Assembly (NCBI RefSeq): GCF_008704795.1
Contig: NZ_CP023690.1
Location: forward strand, 9,496,501 to 9,560,500
Direction of reading: 5' to 3'
DNA from: Streptomyces spectabilis
GTDB taxonomy: Bacteria > Actinomycetota > Actinomycetes > Streptomycetales > Streptomycetaceae
Length of the DNA stretch: 64,000 bases
In this document: piece after piece, positions 7,189 to 16,404 of the stretch
Numbering within the stretch: the stretch's first letter is position 1
How the letters are laid out: the number at the start of each line of letters is the position of its first letter
Made by a program: the position numbers and the translations under genes
The notes under the pieces: model-generated
Database searches by the model: none
What the model was told of the DNA's origin: nothing
Seen by the model: the letters and a program-made list of their open reading frames with translations, nothing else

Positions 7189-9906
7189 ATGAACGTGCAC
7201 GGACGGCACTACGAGAAGGCCGCGTTCGCCCGTGTTCTGCGAGAGGCGCGTGAGGGTACCGGCGCGGCGCTCGTGCTGTGGGGGGATCCCGGCATCGGCA
7301 AGACGGCTCTCCTCGAGCACGCCGCCGCCACGGCGACCGGTTTCACCACCCTGGCCTGTCGCGGCACCCGCACGGCGGCCCCGCTCGCCTTCGCCGCGCT
7401 GCACACGCTGCTGCGGCCGGTGGCCGACCGGATCGACGCGTTGCCCGCACCCCAGGCCGCGGCCCTGCGCGCGGCGCTCGGCCGCGGCGGGGAGTGCCCC
7501 GACCGCTTCCTCATCGGCGTCGCCACCCTCACGCTGCTGTCCGAACTCGCCACGGAACAGCCCCTCCTGATCACCGTCGACGACGCCCAGTGGCTCGACG
7601 AGCCGACCGCCGCGTGCCTCGCCTTCGTCGCCCGCCGCGTACCCGGCGAACCCATCGCCCTGTTCCTGGCCGTCGGCCACGAAGCCCCCGCGCCCGGCGG
7701 CCCCGGCGACGGCGGCACCGTCCTGGAGATCGGCGGGCTCGACGACACCGCCGCCGAAGCCGTCGTACGCGATGCCGCTCCGGACGCCGACGGCGAGACC
7801 GTCCGCCGGGCCCTGCGGGCCGCACACGGCAACCCCCTCGCCCTGAGCGAACCGCCCGACGTCGACGCAGGGCCACGCGGCGTCGGTTCCCGTCTGCGCC
7901 GGGCCGCCGTCGCGCGTGTCGAACGGCTCGCCGCGCCCACCCGCACGCTGCTCCTCGTCGCCGCCGCCGAGGACCGCGGCGACCGCCACGCCGTCCGTGC
8001 CGCAGCCGCCACGCTCGGCGTCACGGAACACGCCTGGCAGGACGCCCTGCGCTCCGGTCTGCTGCACGCCGAAGGCGACCGCGTCGGTTTCCGTGCGCCT
8101 CTGGTCCGCACCGTCGTCTACGACCACGCCCCGCCCGCGGAGTGCCGCCGGGTCCACCGCGCCCTCGCGGACGCCGTGACCGGCGAGGACCGCGCCGCCC
8201 TGGGGGCCTGGCACCGCGCGGCCGCCGCCGAAGGACCCGACGACGCCGTCGCTGCCCAGCTGGAGGACTGCGCCCGGCAGGCCCGGCGGCGCGGTGGCCA
8301 CGCCTCGGCCGTCCGCGCCCTGTGCCGGGCTGCCGAGCTGTCCGCCGCACCGCACGACAAGGGCAGACGCCTCGCCCTCGCCGCCCGGTCCGCCTGGGAG
8401 GCCGGGCCGGCCCACACCGCACGCGACCTGCTCGACCAGGCCGAGCGGTGCGCGACCGAAGAGGTCGTGGCCGGGATCAGCGGCGGCCTGCGCGGCCTCA
8501 TCGCACACGCCCACGGCGACCAGGAGAGCGCGAACCGGCTGCTCCTGCGGGACCTGCGCGCAGTCGCCGACCGGGGCCGCGCCGTCGAACTGGCCTGCGT
8601 GGCCGTGCGGGCCGGCTGGTCCGCGGGCTCCACCGACCGGCAGGCCGAGGCCCTGCGCGTCCTGGAGAGGCTCGCCACCGACGGAGACCTGCCCGAGGCC
8701 GCGCTGCTGCCCGCGCTCAAACAGTGGTGGGACACCGAGCGCGAGACGTCCGCCGCCGCGTCCCTCACCGGCGAAGCCGTCGCCCGGCTCGGCGCCGCTT
8801 CGTGGCCGCTGCTCCCGCCCGCCCCGCTCGCCGTGGCCTGGGGCGAGGAGGCCGCACTCGCCGACGCCCACCGTGCCCGCCTCGGCGAGCTGCGGGCGAC
8901 CGACGTGACCGGCGCGCTGGTGCGCACGGCCCCGCACACCGCGCCCCTCGCCATCGTGCGCGGCCACTGGGCCCGGGCCACCGCTGACGCCACCGAGGCC
9001 CTGCGCGTCGCGGAGGAGACCGGTGCCGACCACGCCGCGGCCCAGTGCCGCCTCTCGCTCGCCTGGCTTGCCGCGCTGCGCGGTGACGCATCCGCCGCCG
9101 CCGTGCTCGCCGACCGTGCCGTGGAGCGTGCGGTGCCGCGCGGTGCGCGCGACCTAACCGCCGCCGCGTACTGGATCCGCGGTCAGGCCGCCCTGTTCGC
9201 GGGCCGGGACGCCGAGGCGCTTCAGTGGCTGCACCGCCTCACCGAGCCCGGCCACGACGCCGCGCACCCCACTCTCGCGCTGCTGGCCGCCCCGGACACC
9301 GCGGAGGCGGCGCTCCGCACCGGTGCGCGGGCCGACGCGCGAGCCGCCCTGCGGACCCTGCGGGCCTGGGCCGACCGCACCGGCGCCGACTGGGCGCGGG
9401 CCGCCGCCGACCGCACCGCCGCGCTCCTCACCGCCGACCGCGGCGACGCCGAGGCGCTCTTCCGCCGGGCCCTCGACGCCTCCGAGGCGGCCCGCCGCCC
9501 CTTCGACCACGCCCGTACGCGTCTGCTGTACGGCACGTGGCTGTGCCGGGCCCGGCGGCGTACGGACGCCCGCGCACAGCTCGCCGACGCGGCCGAGACC
9601 TTCCGCCGGCTCGGCGCCGCGCCTCTGCTCGAACGCACCCTGGCCGCACAGGAGCGGGCCGGGGAGCGGATCCACCGCCCGGATCCGGCACCGCCCGGCG
9701 AGCCGGCGCTCACGCCGCGCGAGCGGCACGTGGCCCGCCTGGCCGCCGAAGGCCTCACCGACCGCGAGATCGCGGCGCAGCTCCTGCTCAGCCCCCGTAC
9801 GGTCCACCGCCACGTGGCCGACGTCCTCGCGAAGTCCGGCGTCGCCGCCCGCGCCGAACTCGCTCGCGTGGACCTCGACGAAGGGCCCGGCCCGAAGCCC
9901 CGGTGA
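7189..9906 (+). CDS. LuxR family regulator of the LAL type (AAA ATPase + HTH)
   Basis: 905 aa. Residues 32-40 (GDPGIGKTA) are the Walker A loop; LLITVDDAQWLDE (about 125-137) is Walker B; a long alpha-helical region follows. Residues about 838-895 (LTPRERHVARLAAEGLTDREIA...SPRTVHRHVADVL) are the LuxR/GerE helix-turn-helix. This is the large ATP-binding LuxR (LAL) architecture, often a pathway-specific activator of secondary metabolism, but no biosynthetic cluster adjoins it here. The divergent side is empty and the downstream gene has its own promoter-like dyad. The start is supported by a -10 box immediately upstream. Confidence 0.92.
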   Translation: MNVHGRHYEKAAFARVLREAREGTGAALVLWGDPGIGKTALLEHAAATATGFTTLACRGTRTAAPLAFAALHTLLRPVADRIDALPAPQAAALRAALGRGGECPDRFLIGVATLTLLSELATEQPLLITVDDAQWLDEPTAACLAFVARRVPGEPIALFLAVGHEAPAPGGPGDGGTVLEIGGLDDTAAEAVVRDAAPDADGETVRRALRAAHGNPLALSEPPDVDAGPRGVGSRLRRAAVARVERLAAPTRTLLLVAAAEDRGDRHAVRAAAATLGVTEHAWQDALRSGLLHAEGDRVGFRAPLVRTVVYDHAPPAECRRVHRALADAVTGEDRAALGAWHRAAAAEGPDDAVAAQLEDCARQARRRGGHASAVRALCRAAELSAAPHDKGRRLALAARSAWEAGPAHTARDLLDQAERCATEEVVAGISGGLRGLIAHAHGDQESANRLLLRDLRAVADRGRAVELACVAVRAGWSAGSTDRQAEALRVLERLATDGDLPEAALLPALKQWWDTERETSAAASLTGEAVARLGAASWPLLPPAPLAVAWGEEAALADAHRARLGELRATDVTGALVRTAPHTAPLAIVRGHWARATADATEALRVAEETGADHAAAQCRLSLAWLAALRGDASAAAVLADRAVERAVPRGARDLTAAAYWIRGQAALFAGRDAEALQWLHRLTEPGHDAAHPTLALLAAPDTAEAALRTGARADARAALRTLRAWADRTGADWARAAADRTAALLTADRGDAEALFRRALDASEAARRPFDHARTRLLYGTWLCRARRRTDARAQLADAAETFRRLGAAPLLERTLAAQERAGERIHRPDPAPPGEPALTPRERHVARLAAEGLTDREIAAQLLLSPRTVHRHVADVLAKSGVAARAELARVDLDEGPGPKPR

Positions 9907-9909
9907 TCC

Positions 9910-9926
9910 GCCCGGCGCGGCCGGGC
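9910..9926 (+). terminator. Short hairpin after the LuxR-family gene
   Basis: GCCCGGC, 3-nt loop, GCCGGGC, 3 nt after the stop codon at 9906. Confidence 0.45.
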
Positions 9927-9957
9927 TTGACTTCAACCGCACTTGAGGTCGGAGGAT
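9927..9957 (+). promoter_or_regulatory. MerR/SoxR-type operator-promoter
   Basis: GACTTCAA-N6-TTGAGGTC (9929-9950) is a dyad with one mismatch that resembles the SoxR box (CCTCAAGT-like arms). It overlaps a TTGACT -35 (9927-9932); a GAGGAT sequence 19 bp further on could be the -10, giving the long 19-bp spacer typical of MerR-activated promoters. It would drive the gene starting at 9988. No MerR gene lies in this window. Confidence 0.5.
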
Positions 9958-9987
9958 CGGGGCACGTCTCGCGAAAGGAGCCGGGGC

Positions 9988-10515
9988 ATGACCTCGCACC
10001 CCGCACCGCACGGTCCCCACGGGTCGCTCATGGAGGCCGACCGGACCCGGCGGCGCCCCGGGTCCGCCGAACCGGCGGGCCGGGAAGCGACGCGCAGAGG
10101 TGTCGCCCTGGTCCGCGCCTACGCCCGCGGGGACTCCGCGACGATCGCAGCAGCCCTCGACACCACGGACCCGGCGGTGCGGGCCCAGCTGCCCTCCGTC
10201 ACCCGTGACGTCCTGGGCCTCGTCGTCGGCGTCGTCCTGTCGGGGCCGCGCACCCTCACCCCGGCCGACGTCGTCCGCACTGCCGACCGGATCGCCGCCG
10301 CGGGCCCGCCCCGCCACGAGCCGGGCACGGTCCGGGCGGTCCGGGCCTGGGCGAGCCGCGACGACGCGGCGCTGCGCGCCTCCTGGCAGGACGAGGGCGC
10401 GGGCGCGCACGGCAGGGCGGTCCTTGCGGCGGCCCTCGCGGTGGCCGCGTGGGGCGAGGCCCCGTTCCTGCACCTGCTCGCGGCCTTCGACGAGCTGACC
10501 GGCGCGCGCGGCTGA
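9988..10515 (+). CDS. Hypothetical protein, 175 aa
   Basis: The start at ATG 9988 follows GAAAGGAG with good spacing. The protein is soluble, Ala/Arg-rich and probably mostly helical (ALVRAYARGDSATIAAALDT, TRDVLGLVVGVVLSGPR, AVLAAALAVAAWGEAPFLHLLAAFDEL). No signal peptide, metal motif or recognisable domain is seen. It sits behind a MerR/SoxR-like dyad and 100 bp before an alpha/beta hydrolase in the same direction, so a stress-inducible pair is possible but unproven. Confidence 0.7.
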   Translation: MTSHPAPHGPHGSLMEADRTRRRPGSAEPAGREATRRGVALVRAYARGDSATIAAALDTTDPAVRAQLPSVTRDVLGLVVGVVLSGPRTLTPADVVRTADRIAAAGPPRHEPGTVRAVRAWASRDDAALRASWQDEGAGAHGRAVLAAALAVAAWGEAPFLHLLAAFDELTGARG

Positions 10516-10619
10516 AACCGTGCGGCCCAGGCCTCCGGTCGCGCCCCGGACCGGGCCTGCATAGCGTGAGAGCGCACATCAGCCGATGGGGGATCGTGGA
10601 ACGAACAGGTGGAATCGCC

Positions 10620-11318
10620 ATGGCAGGCAGACCGGCCGTTGTTCTGGTGCACGGATTCTGGGGCGGCGCTGCCCACTGGGCGAACGTCATCGTGGAGCTG
10701 AACAAGCGCGGCTTCGACGATCTGCACGCGGTGGAGAACCCGCTGACCTCCCTCGCCGACGACGCCGAGCGCACCCGCAAGATGCTCAGGCAGATCGACG
10801 GGCCGGTGGTCCTCGTGGGCCACTCCTACGGCGGCGCGGTCATCACCGAGGCGGGCGACCTGCCCAACGTCGCCGCACTCGTCTACGTCGCGGCGTTCGC
10901 GCCGGACGCCGGGGAGAGCCCGGGACAGATCAGCCAGGAGAAGCCCCCGGCCGCCTTCGACAACATCGCCCCGGACTCCGACGGCTATCTGTGGATCAAG
11001 CAGGACGCGTTCCACGAGAGCTTCGCCCAGGACCTCACGCCCGACGAGGCGCTGGTCATGGCCGTCACGCAGAAGGCGCCGCTCGGCTCGACGTTCGGCG
11101 ACACGATCACCGCGCCCGCCTGGCGCGCCAAGCCGTGCTGGTACCAGGTCTCCACCGCCGACCGCATGATCCACCCGGACAACGAGCGCCGCATGGCCCG
11201 GCGCATGAACCCGCGCAAGACCATCGAACTCGACGCCGGCCACGCCTCCCTTGCCTCCCAGCCGGTCCCCGTCACCGACCTCATCGAGGCGGCGGCCGAC
11301 GAGGCCGGCTCCGGCTGA
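10620..11318 (+). CDS. Alpha/beta hydrolase (esterase-like)
   Basis: 232 aa. VVLVHGFWGGAAHW (residues 7-20) supplies the oxyanion-hole HG motif, VGHSYGG (about 66-72) the nucleophile elbow with Ser, and GHASL near the C-terminus the catalytic His. The compact size and the LVYVAAFAPDAGES segment resemble the AB_hydrolase_6 group found widely in streptomycetes, often as esterases of unknown substrate. ATG 10620 is chosen for the start; the preceding GGTGGAA is a modest ribosome site. Its 3' end converges on the methyltransferase gene with only 13 bp between stops. Confidence 0.85.
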   Translation: MAGRPAVVLVHGFWGGAAHWANVIVELNKRGFDDLHAVENPLTSLADDAERTRKMLRQIDGPVVLVGHSYGGAVITEAGDLPNVAALVYVAAFAPDAGESPGQISQEKPPAAFDNIAPDSDGYLWIKQDAFHESFAQDLTPDEALVMAVTQKAPLGSTFGDTITAPAWRAKPCWYQVSTADRMIHPDNERRMARRMNPRKTIELDAGHASLASQPVPVTDLIEAAADEAGSG

Positions 11319-11331
11319 CCCTCCGCGAGCC

Positions 11332-12198
11332 TCAGCCCGCCGGCTTGCGGAGCACCAGGACGTGATAGCCCGTGTGCCGGCGGGTGAAGGAACGGAACGG
11401 ACCGATCAGCGGGTCGGTGTGGGTGAGCGCCTCCTTGCCGAAGCGCCGCTCGATCTCCTCGCGCCGGTCCTGGTACAGCACGCCCATCAGCTCGCCGCAC
11501 AGCACGGCGTTGGTGGTCATGTCCTGCACCTGCTCCACCTGGAACCCGGCCTCGTCGATCTCGCCGATCAGCGCGGCGAAGGGCCGCAGCGGCGGACACG
11601 CCCACAGCGTGGTGTACGCGGACATCTCCGCCTCGGTGGGCGTGCCGCGCAGCGTGAACTCGGTCAGCAGGAAGCGCCCGCCGGGCTTCAGCACGCGCAG
11701 CGCCTCCCGCAGGCCGAGGGCGCGGTCGGACAGGTGCGGCACGCAGTCGATGGACCAGGCGGCGTCGAACGACGCGTCGTCGTACTCCAACGCCATGGCG
11801 TTGCCGTACGCGAACTCCACGCGCTCAGCGGCCGGATGGACCGCCTGCCGCTCCTGGCACCGGGCCAGCTGGGTCCGGCTCACCGTGATGCCCGTGACGC
11901 GGCACCCGGTGCGCTGCGCCAGGCGCAGCGCGGGCGCGCCGGTGCCGCAGCCGATGTCGAGCACGCGGGTGCCCGGCGCCGGGTCGAAGGTGTCGATGAG
12001 GTGCTCGGTCTGCCGGTCCTGCGCGACGTCGGCCATGTCGACGAGCGTCGTCACGGGTGCGCGCGTGCCGTGCGGCACGTACATGCCGATGTGCACGGCG
12101 CTCGAACCCAGCAGGTCCGCCAGCAGGTCGCCGTACTGGTCGTACATCGCCCCGACCTCGTCGGGGGTGGGAGCCGTGCCCTGTGCCTCCGCTGCCAT
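11332..12198 (-). CDS. Class I SAM-dependent methyltransferase
   Basis: 288 aa from the ATG at 12198, which follows AAGGAGGAG; the longer frame from 12258 lacks support. Motif I is VLDIGCGTGAPALRLAQRTG (about residues 78-97), with post-I GITVSRTQL and FDAAWSIDCVPHL, then the ALRVLKPGGRFLLTEF motif. The N-terminal MYDQYGDLLADLLGSSAVHIGMY stretch resembles small-molecule O- and C-methyltransferases of natural-product pathways (rifamycin 27-O-methyltransferase and sterol methyltransferase-like groups). No pathway neighbours point to a substrate. It is transcribed in line with the molybdo-enzyme operon, 120 bp downstream of it. Confidence 0.85.
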   Translation of the reverse strand: MAAEAQGTAPTPDEVGAMYDQYGDLLADLLGSSAVHIGMYVPHGTRAPVTTLVDMADVAQDRQTEHLIDTFDPAPGTRVLDIGCGTGAPALRLAQRTGCRVTGITVSRTQLARCQERQAVHPAAERVEFAYGNAMALEYDDASFDAAWSIDCVPHLSDRALGLREALRVLKPGGRFLLTEFTLRGTPTEAEMSAYTTLWACPPLRPFAALIGEIDEAGFQVEQVQDMTTNAVLCGELMGVLYQDRREEIERRFGKEALTHTDPLIGPFRSFTRRHTGYHVLVLRKPAG

Positions 12199-12317
12199 GG
12201 TGCGTCTCCTCCTTGTGGGTGCGGATTCCAACCCTCCGCACGTACAAGGACATTGCACCTGTCACCCGAGCGGTTCGTGAGGACGTAGTTGAGCCAGGAA
12301 TGTGCCGTCGACGACGG

Positions 12318-14582
12318 CTAGGCGATGATGTCCTCGATCGTGATGGGCAGCTTGCGCACCCGTCGGCCCGTGGCGTGGTGGATGGCGTTGGCGATGGCCG
12401 GGGCGACGCCCGCCTGGCCGACCTCGCCGACGCCCTTGACGCCGAGCGGGTTGACGACGGTGTCCGCCACCTCGACGAAGTCGACGTCCACGTCGGGCGC
12501 GTCGGCGTTCACCGGCACCAGGTACTCGCCGAGGCTCGCGTTCGCCCAGCGGCCGGTGCCGGGCTCCATGTGCGTGGCCTCCAGGAGGGCCTGGCCGAGG
12601 CCCCAGATCATGCCGCCCATCAACTGGCTGCGCGCGGTCTTGGCGTTGAGGACGCGCCCCGGCGCGAAGGCACCGGCGAGGCGGCGCACCCGTACCAGAC
12701 CGAGCACGGGGTCGACGGCGACCTCGGCGAACTGCGCGCCGAACGTCATCGACGCGTACGGCGCGTCCTGCGGCGGCGGCCCCCACGACCCGGTCGCCTC
12801 CAGGTCCGGCAGGAACTGGCGCTGCAGCAGCTCCGCATAGCCCTCGCCGGTCCCGGGCGAGCCGCGCAGGACCATCCGGCCGTCGCGGACGACGACGTCG
12901 GCGGGGTCCGCGCCGTGCAGCGGGGAGCCCTCGTCGGCGACCGCGCGGGCGACGAACTGCTCGCGCAGCGCGCTCGCGGCGGTGTGCACGGCGGCGCTGA
13001 CCATGCCGGCGCCCGAGGAGCCGACGGCGGCGGCGACGTTGGGCAGGTCGGTGTCCCCGCCCTCGAAGCGGCACCGCTCCACCGGCAGGCCCAGCGCCTC
13101 CGCGGCGACCTGCGTCATCGCGGTGAGGACGCCCGTGCCGATGTCGGTGACCGCCGCCTGGACGACGGCGGTGCCGTCGGCGTACACGCGGGCGCGGGCG
13201 CGCTGCGGGTTGTACGGTCCGTACACCGGATAGGCGCTCGCGGACATGCCGAGGCCGATCAGCCAGTCGCCGTCCTCGGCCGGGGGAGCGGACCTGCGCG
13301 CCCAGCCGATGCGGTCGGCGCCCTGCCGCAGGCACTCGCGCAGACCGCTGCTGCTCCAGGGGCGGCCGGACGCCGGGTCGGTGTCGGAGCAGTTGCGAAG
13401 CCGCAGCTCCAGCGGGTCGAGGCCGAGTCGCTCGGCCAGCTCGTCCATGGCGGTCTCCAGGGCGAACAGGCCGGTCGCCTCGCCGGGGCAGCGCATGAAC
13501 GTCGGGGTCATCGTGTGGGCGTGGATGAGCCGGTAGACGCCCTCGTAGTTCGGGCACGCGTACATCTGCCCGGCGACGCCGAGCGACGGCTCGGCCCAGT
13601 GGTCGAACGGCGAGGTCGGCGACAGCTTGTGGTGCCGGAGGGCCACCAGACGTCCCTCGGCGTCGGCGCCGAGGGCGATCCGCTGCTCCTGCTCCTCGCG
13701 GTGCCCGCAGCCGAAGAACATCTGCTCGCGGGTGAGGGCGAGCCGCACCGGGCGCCCCACCGCGCGGGCGGCGAACGCCGCGAGGGCCGGATGGTGCCAG
13801 ACCATGGCCTTGGCGCCGAAGCTGCCGCCCGTGTAGTGGCCGATGACGCGGATGCGGGTGTGCGGGATGCCGAGGAGCGCGGCCACGGTGTGCTGGGTGG
13901 CGGTCACGCCTTGCGTGGCGTCGTGCAGCGTGAGCCGGTCGCCCTCCCAGTACGCGGTGGTGGCCGAGGTCTCGATGGGGTTGTGGTGGTTGGCCGCGAA
14001 GGTGAACGTGCGGTCCACCGTCACGGCGGCCCCGTCGAGGGCGGTGGCCACGTCGCCGCGCTCCGAGCGGCCGGGAACGAACCCCGCGAAGATGGCTTCC
14101 GGTTCGTACGCCTGGTCGCGGCCCTGGTCGATGACGGTGACGGACGGCTCCTCGGCGTAGGTGATCCGCACCAGGTGCGAGGCGTGCAGCGCGCGTTCGT
14201 AGGTGTCGGCGACGACCAGGGCGACGTGCTGGCCCGCGTAGTGGATCTCGTCGCTCTGCATCGGGAAGAAGGTCTCACCGGGGGCCACGGAGCCTGCGAG
14301 CGAGGGCAGCAGTCGGGGCTGGGTGGCGATCTTCCCCAGGTTCTGGTGGGTCAGGACGGCGACGACGCCGTCGGCCCGCTCCGCCTCGGTCGTGTCGAGG
14401 GAGGTGATGCGGCCGTGGGCGACGCGGGCGCCGACGAGCACGGCGTGCGTCAGTCCGGGCAGCGGGACCTCGGCGGCGTAGCGGGCTCCGCCGGTGACCT
14501 TGGCGTGGCCGTCGACGCGGTCCAGGGGGCGGCCGATCGGGCCGTCGTGGCCCTTCGGCCGCTGTGTGGTCGTGGTCATCAC
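12318..14582 (-). CDS. Molybdopterin-binding subunit, xanthine dehydrogenase/aldehyde oxidoreductase family
   Basis: 754 aa. An N-terminal ald_Xan_dh_C-like hammerhead domain (GRPLDRVDGHAKVTGGARYAAE, residues 16-37) is followed by Mo-cofactor domains. GHYTGGSFGAK (about 245-255) is the conserved GGxFGxK pterin motif, and VKGVGEVGQAG near residue 723-733 holds the catalytic Glu that deprotonates the Mo-OH. The three-gene layout matches PaoABC-type aldehyde oxidoreductases. It oxidises an aldehyde or N-heterocycle; substrate unknown. Its ATG overlaps the end of the FAD subunit gene by 4 bp. No XdhC/PaoD chaperone gene is adjacent. Confidence 0.92.
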   Translation of the reverse strand: MMTTTTQRPKGHDGPIGRPLDRVDGHAKVTGGARYAAEVPLPGLTHAVLVGARVAHGRITSLDTTEAERADGVVAVLTHQNLGKIATQPRLLPSLAGSVAPGETFFPMQSDEIHYAGQHVALVVADTYERALHASHLVRITYAEEPSVTVIDQGRDQAYEPEAIFAGFVPGRSERGDVATALDGAAVTVDRTFTFAANHHNPIETSATTAYWEGDRLTLHDATQGVTATQHTVAALLGIPHTRIRVIGHYTGGSFGAKAMVWHHPALAAFAARAVGRPVRLALTREQMFFGCGHREEQEQRIALGADAEGRLVALRHHKLSPTSPFDHWAEPSLGVAGQMYACPNYEGVYRLIHAHTMTPTFMRCPGEATGLFALETAMDELAERLGLDPLELRLRNCSDTDPASGRPWSSSGLRECLRQGADRIGWARRSAPPAEDGDWLIGLGMSASAYPVYGPYNPQRARARVYADGTAVVQAAVTDIGTGVLTAMTQVAAEALGLPVERCRFEGGDTDLPNVAAAVGSSGAGMVSAAVHTAASALREQFVARAVADEGSPLHGADPADVVVRDGRMVLRGSPGTGEGYAELLQRQFLPDLEATGSWGPPPQDAPYASMTFGAQFAEVAVDPVLGLVRVRRLAGAFAPGRVLNAKTARSQLMGGMIWGLGQALLEATHMEPGTGRWANASLGEYLVPVNADAPDVDVDFVEVADTVVNPLGVKGVGEVGQAGVAPAIANAIHHATGRRVRKLPITIEDIIA

Positions 14583-15583
14583 CGGCTCCCGTCGCGGGTG
14601 AGCGTTTCGAGCGCCCGGACCAGGGTGCGGCGGGCGAGCTCGGGCTTGAAGGCGTTCATCGCGGTGGTGCGGGCGGCGCCGAGCTCGGCCCGCGCCGCCA
14701 GGTCGAAGCTCTGTGCCGTGGCGACCGCGCCGACCAGGGCGTCCTCTGCGCGCCGGGCCCGCCAGGGCCGCGTACCGACGCCGCCGAGCGCGATCCGCAC
14801 CCCCTTGACCACGCCGTCCTCGACGTCGAGCGCGGCGGCGACCGACACCAGCGCGAACTCGTACGACTCCCGGTCGCGGACCTTGAGGTACAGCGAACGC
14901 TCGGCCATCGCGAGGGCGGGCACCTCGATCGCCGTGATCAACTCGCCGTGCGTGAGCGGGTGTTCGCGATCGGGGGTGTCGCCCGGCGCCAGGAAGAACG
15001 CGTCGGTGTCGTACGTGTGCGCGCCGTCGAGGGTGCGGGTGTGGATGCGGGCGTCGAGCGCCGCGAGCGGCACCGCGACGTCGGAGGGGTGGGTGGCGAT
15101 GCAGTGCTCGCTGGTGCCGAGGATCGCGTGCGTGCGGCTGACGCCGCCGAGGGCGGCGCAGCCGCTGCCCGGAAGGCGCTTGTTGCAGCGGGACTCGGCG
15201 TCCCGGTAGTAGCCGCAGCGGACCTTCTGCATCATGTTGCCGCCCATGGACGCCATGTGGCGCAGCTGCGCGGAGGCGCCGAGTTCGAGCGCCCGCGCGA
15301 CGAACGGGAAGCGGCGGCGCACGGCGGGGGCGGCGGCGACCTCGCTCATGCGGGTGAGCGCGCCGATCCTGAGCCCGCCGTCGGGCAGCTCCTCGATCCC
15401 GGCGAGCGGCAGCCGGTTGATGTCGACCAGGCGGTGCGGGGACAGCACGTGCTGGCGCAGCAGGTCGACCTCGGTGGTGCCGCCCGCGAGGAAGTGGCTT
15501 CCGGGGTCGGTGGCGACGGCGCGCAGCGCGCTCTCGATGCCGTCCTGGGTGCCGTCGGGGCGCAGATAGCTGATGGGGCGCAT
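14579..15583 (-). CDS. FAD-binding subunit with extra [4Fe-4S] motif (PaoB-like)
   Basis: 334 aa. FLAGGTTEVDLLRQHV (residues 33-48) is the FAD pyrophosphate loop of the CODH medium-subunit family, and ASMGGNMMQKVRC (about 109-121) the second FAD contact. Four cysteines, in RCGYYRD, SRCNKR, GSGCAA and SEHCIA (about residues 121-160), form the additional [4Fe-4S] insert known from E. coli PaoB and 4-hydroxybenzoyl-CoA reductase beta. This points to an aldehyde-oxidoreductase-type rather than a plain xanthine dehydrogenase subunit. It lies between the 2Fe-2S and Mo genes, with a 28-bp gap upstream and an ATGA overlap downstream. Confidence 0.92.
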   Translation of the reverse strand: MRPISYLRPDGTQDGIESALRAVATDPGSHFLAGGTTEVDLLRQHVLSPHRLVDINRLPLAGIEELPDGGLRIGALTRMSEVAAAPAVRRRFPFVARALELGASAQLRHMASMGGNMMQKVRCGYYRDAESRCNKRLPGSGCAALGGVSRTHAILGTSEHCIATHPSDVAVPLAALDARIHTRTLDGAHTYDTDAFFLAPGDTPDREHPLTHGELITAIEVPALAMAERSLYLKVRDRESYEFALVSVAAALDVEDGVVKGVRIALGGVGTRPWRARRAEDALVGAVATAQSFDLAARAELGAARTTAMNAFKPELARRTLVRALETLTRDGSR

Positions 15584-15611
15584 GGCCGGTGGACTCCTCG
15601 GGCTCTCGGTC

Positions 15612-16148
15612 TCAGGTCCGCGTGCGGGCCGCGCGGATGGCCGCCCGGATGTTCGGGTAGGCGGCGCAGCGGCAGATGTTGCCGCTCATCCACTCCTTGA
15701 TGTCGGCGTCCTCGTCGGCGTGCCCCTCCTGGACGCAGCCGAGCGCCGACATGATCTGGCCGGGTGTGCAGTACCCGCACTGGAAGGCGTCGTGCCGGAT
15801 GAACTCCTCCTGTATCGGGTGGAGTTGCCCGTCGCCGGTGCCGTCGGGTGCGGCGAGGCCCTCGATGGTGGTGACCTCGGCGTCCTCGCAGGTGATCGCG
15901 AGGGTCAGACAGGCGAGCACCCGGCGTCCGTCCACCTGGACCGTGCACGCCCCGCAGGTGCCCTGGTCGCAGCCGCGCTTGGCGCCGGTCAGCTGGAGGC
16001 TGTCGCGCAGCGCTCCCAGCAGGCTGACCCGCGGCTCGATCTCGACGGTCCGCTCGGCGCCGTTGACGGCGAGCCGCACCTTCACCGGCCCTGGACCGCG
16101 CTCGCCCGTGTCCGGTGCCGTGCTGGTCTCCGGTGTGCGCACTGTCAT
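15612..16148 (-). CDS. [2Fe-2S] subunit of molybdo-hydroxylase (PaoA-like)
   Basis: 178 aa. Residues about 59-81 (GCDQGTCGACTVQVDGRRVLAC) bind the plant-type [2Fe-2S] cluster; about 119-160 (QCGYCTPGQIM ... NICRCAAYPNI) bind the second cluster near the Mo site. Unlike E. coli PaoA there is no twin-arginine signal: the N-terminus is a short polar tail (MTVRTPETSTAP). The complex is therefore predicted to be cytosolic. It is the first gene of the operon, with GAGGAGG 8 nt before the ATG. Confidence 0.93.
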   Translation of the reverse strand: MTVRTPETSTAPDTGERGPGPVKVRLAVNGAERTVEIEPRVSLLGALRDSLQLTGAKRGCDQGTCGACTVQVDGRRVLACLTLAITCEDAEVTTIEGLAAPDGTGDGQLHPIQEEFIRHDAFQCGYCTPGQIMSALGCVQEGHADEDADIKEWMSGNICRCAAYPNIRAAIRAARTRT

Positions 16149-16404
16149 GGCGGTGCCTCCTCAGGCCCTGCGGGACGCGTCGTGCCAAGAGTGAGCCTCA
16201 CACAAGGAGCAGAGTCGGGCAATCAGTGAGTAACTGGTACGGAACGTCTCACGCTGCCCGGGCTGCGACGCCGGCCTCCGACGCCCATCCGGAGCGCCCG
16301 TCGAGGGTGCCCGCCCTGCCCGCCGCCGTGGTGGCCGTATCCGGCGCCGACGGCCGCCGAGAGCTGCGTTAAGCTCCGCTGCGGTCGACCCCGGGAGGGC
16401 CCTC

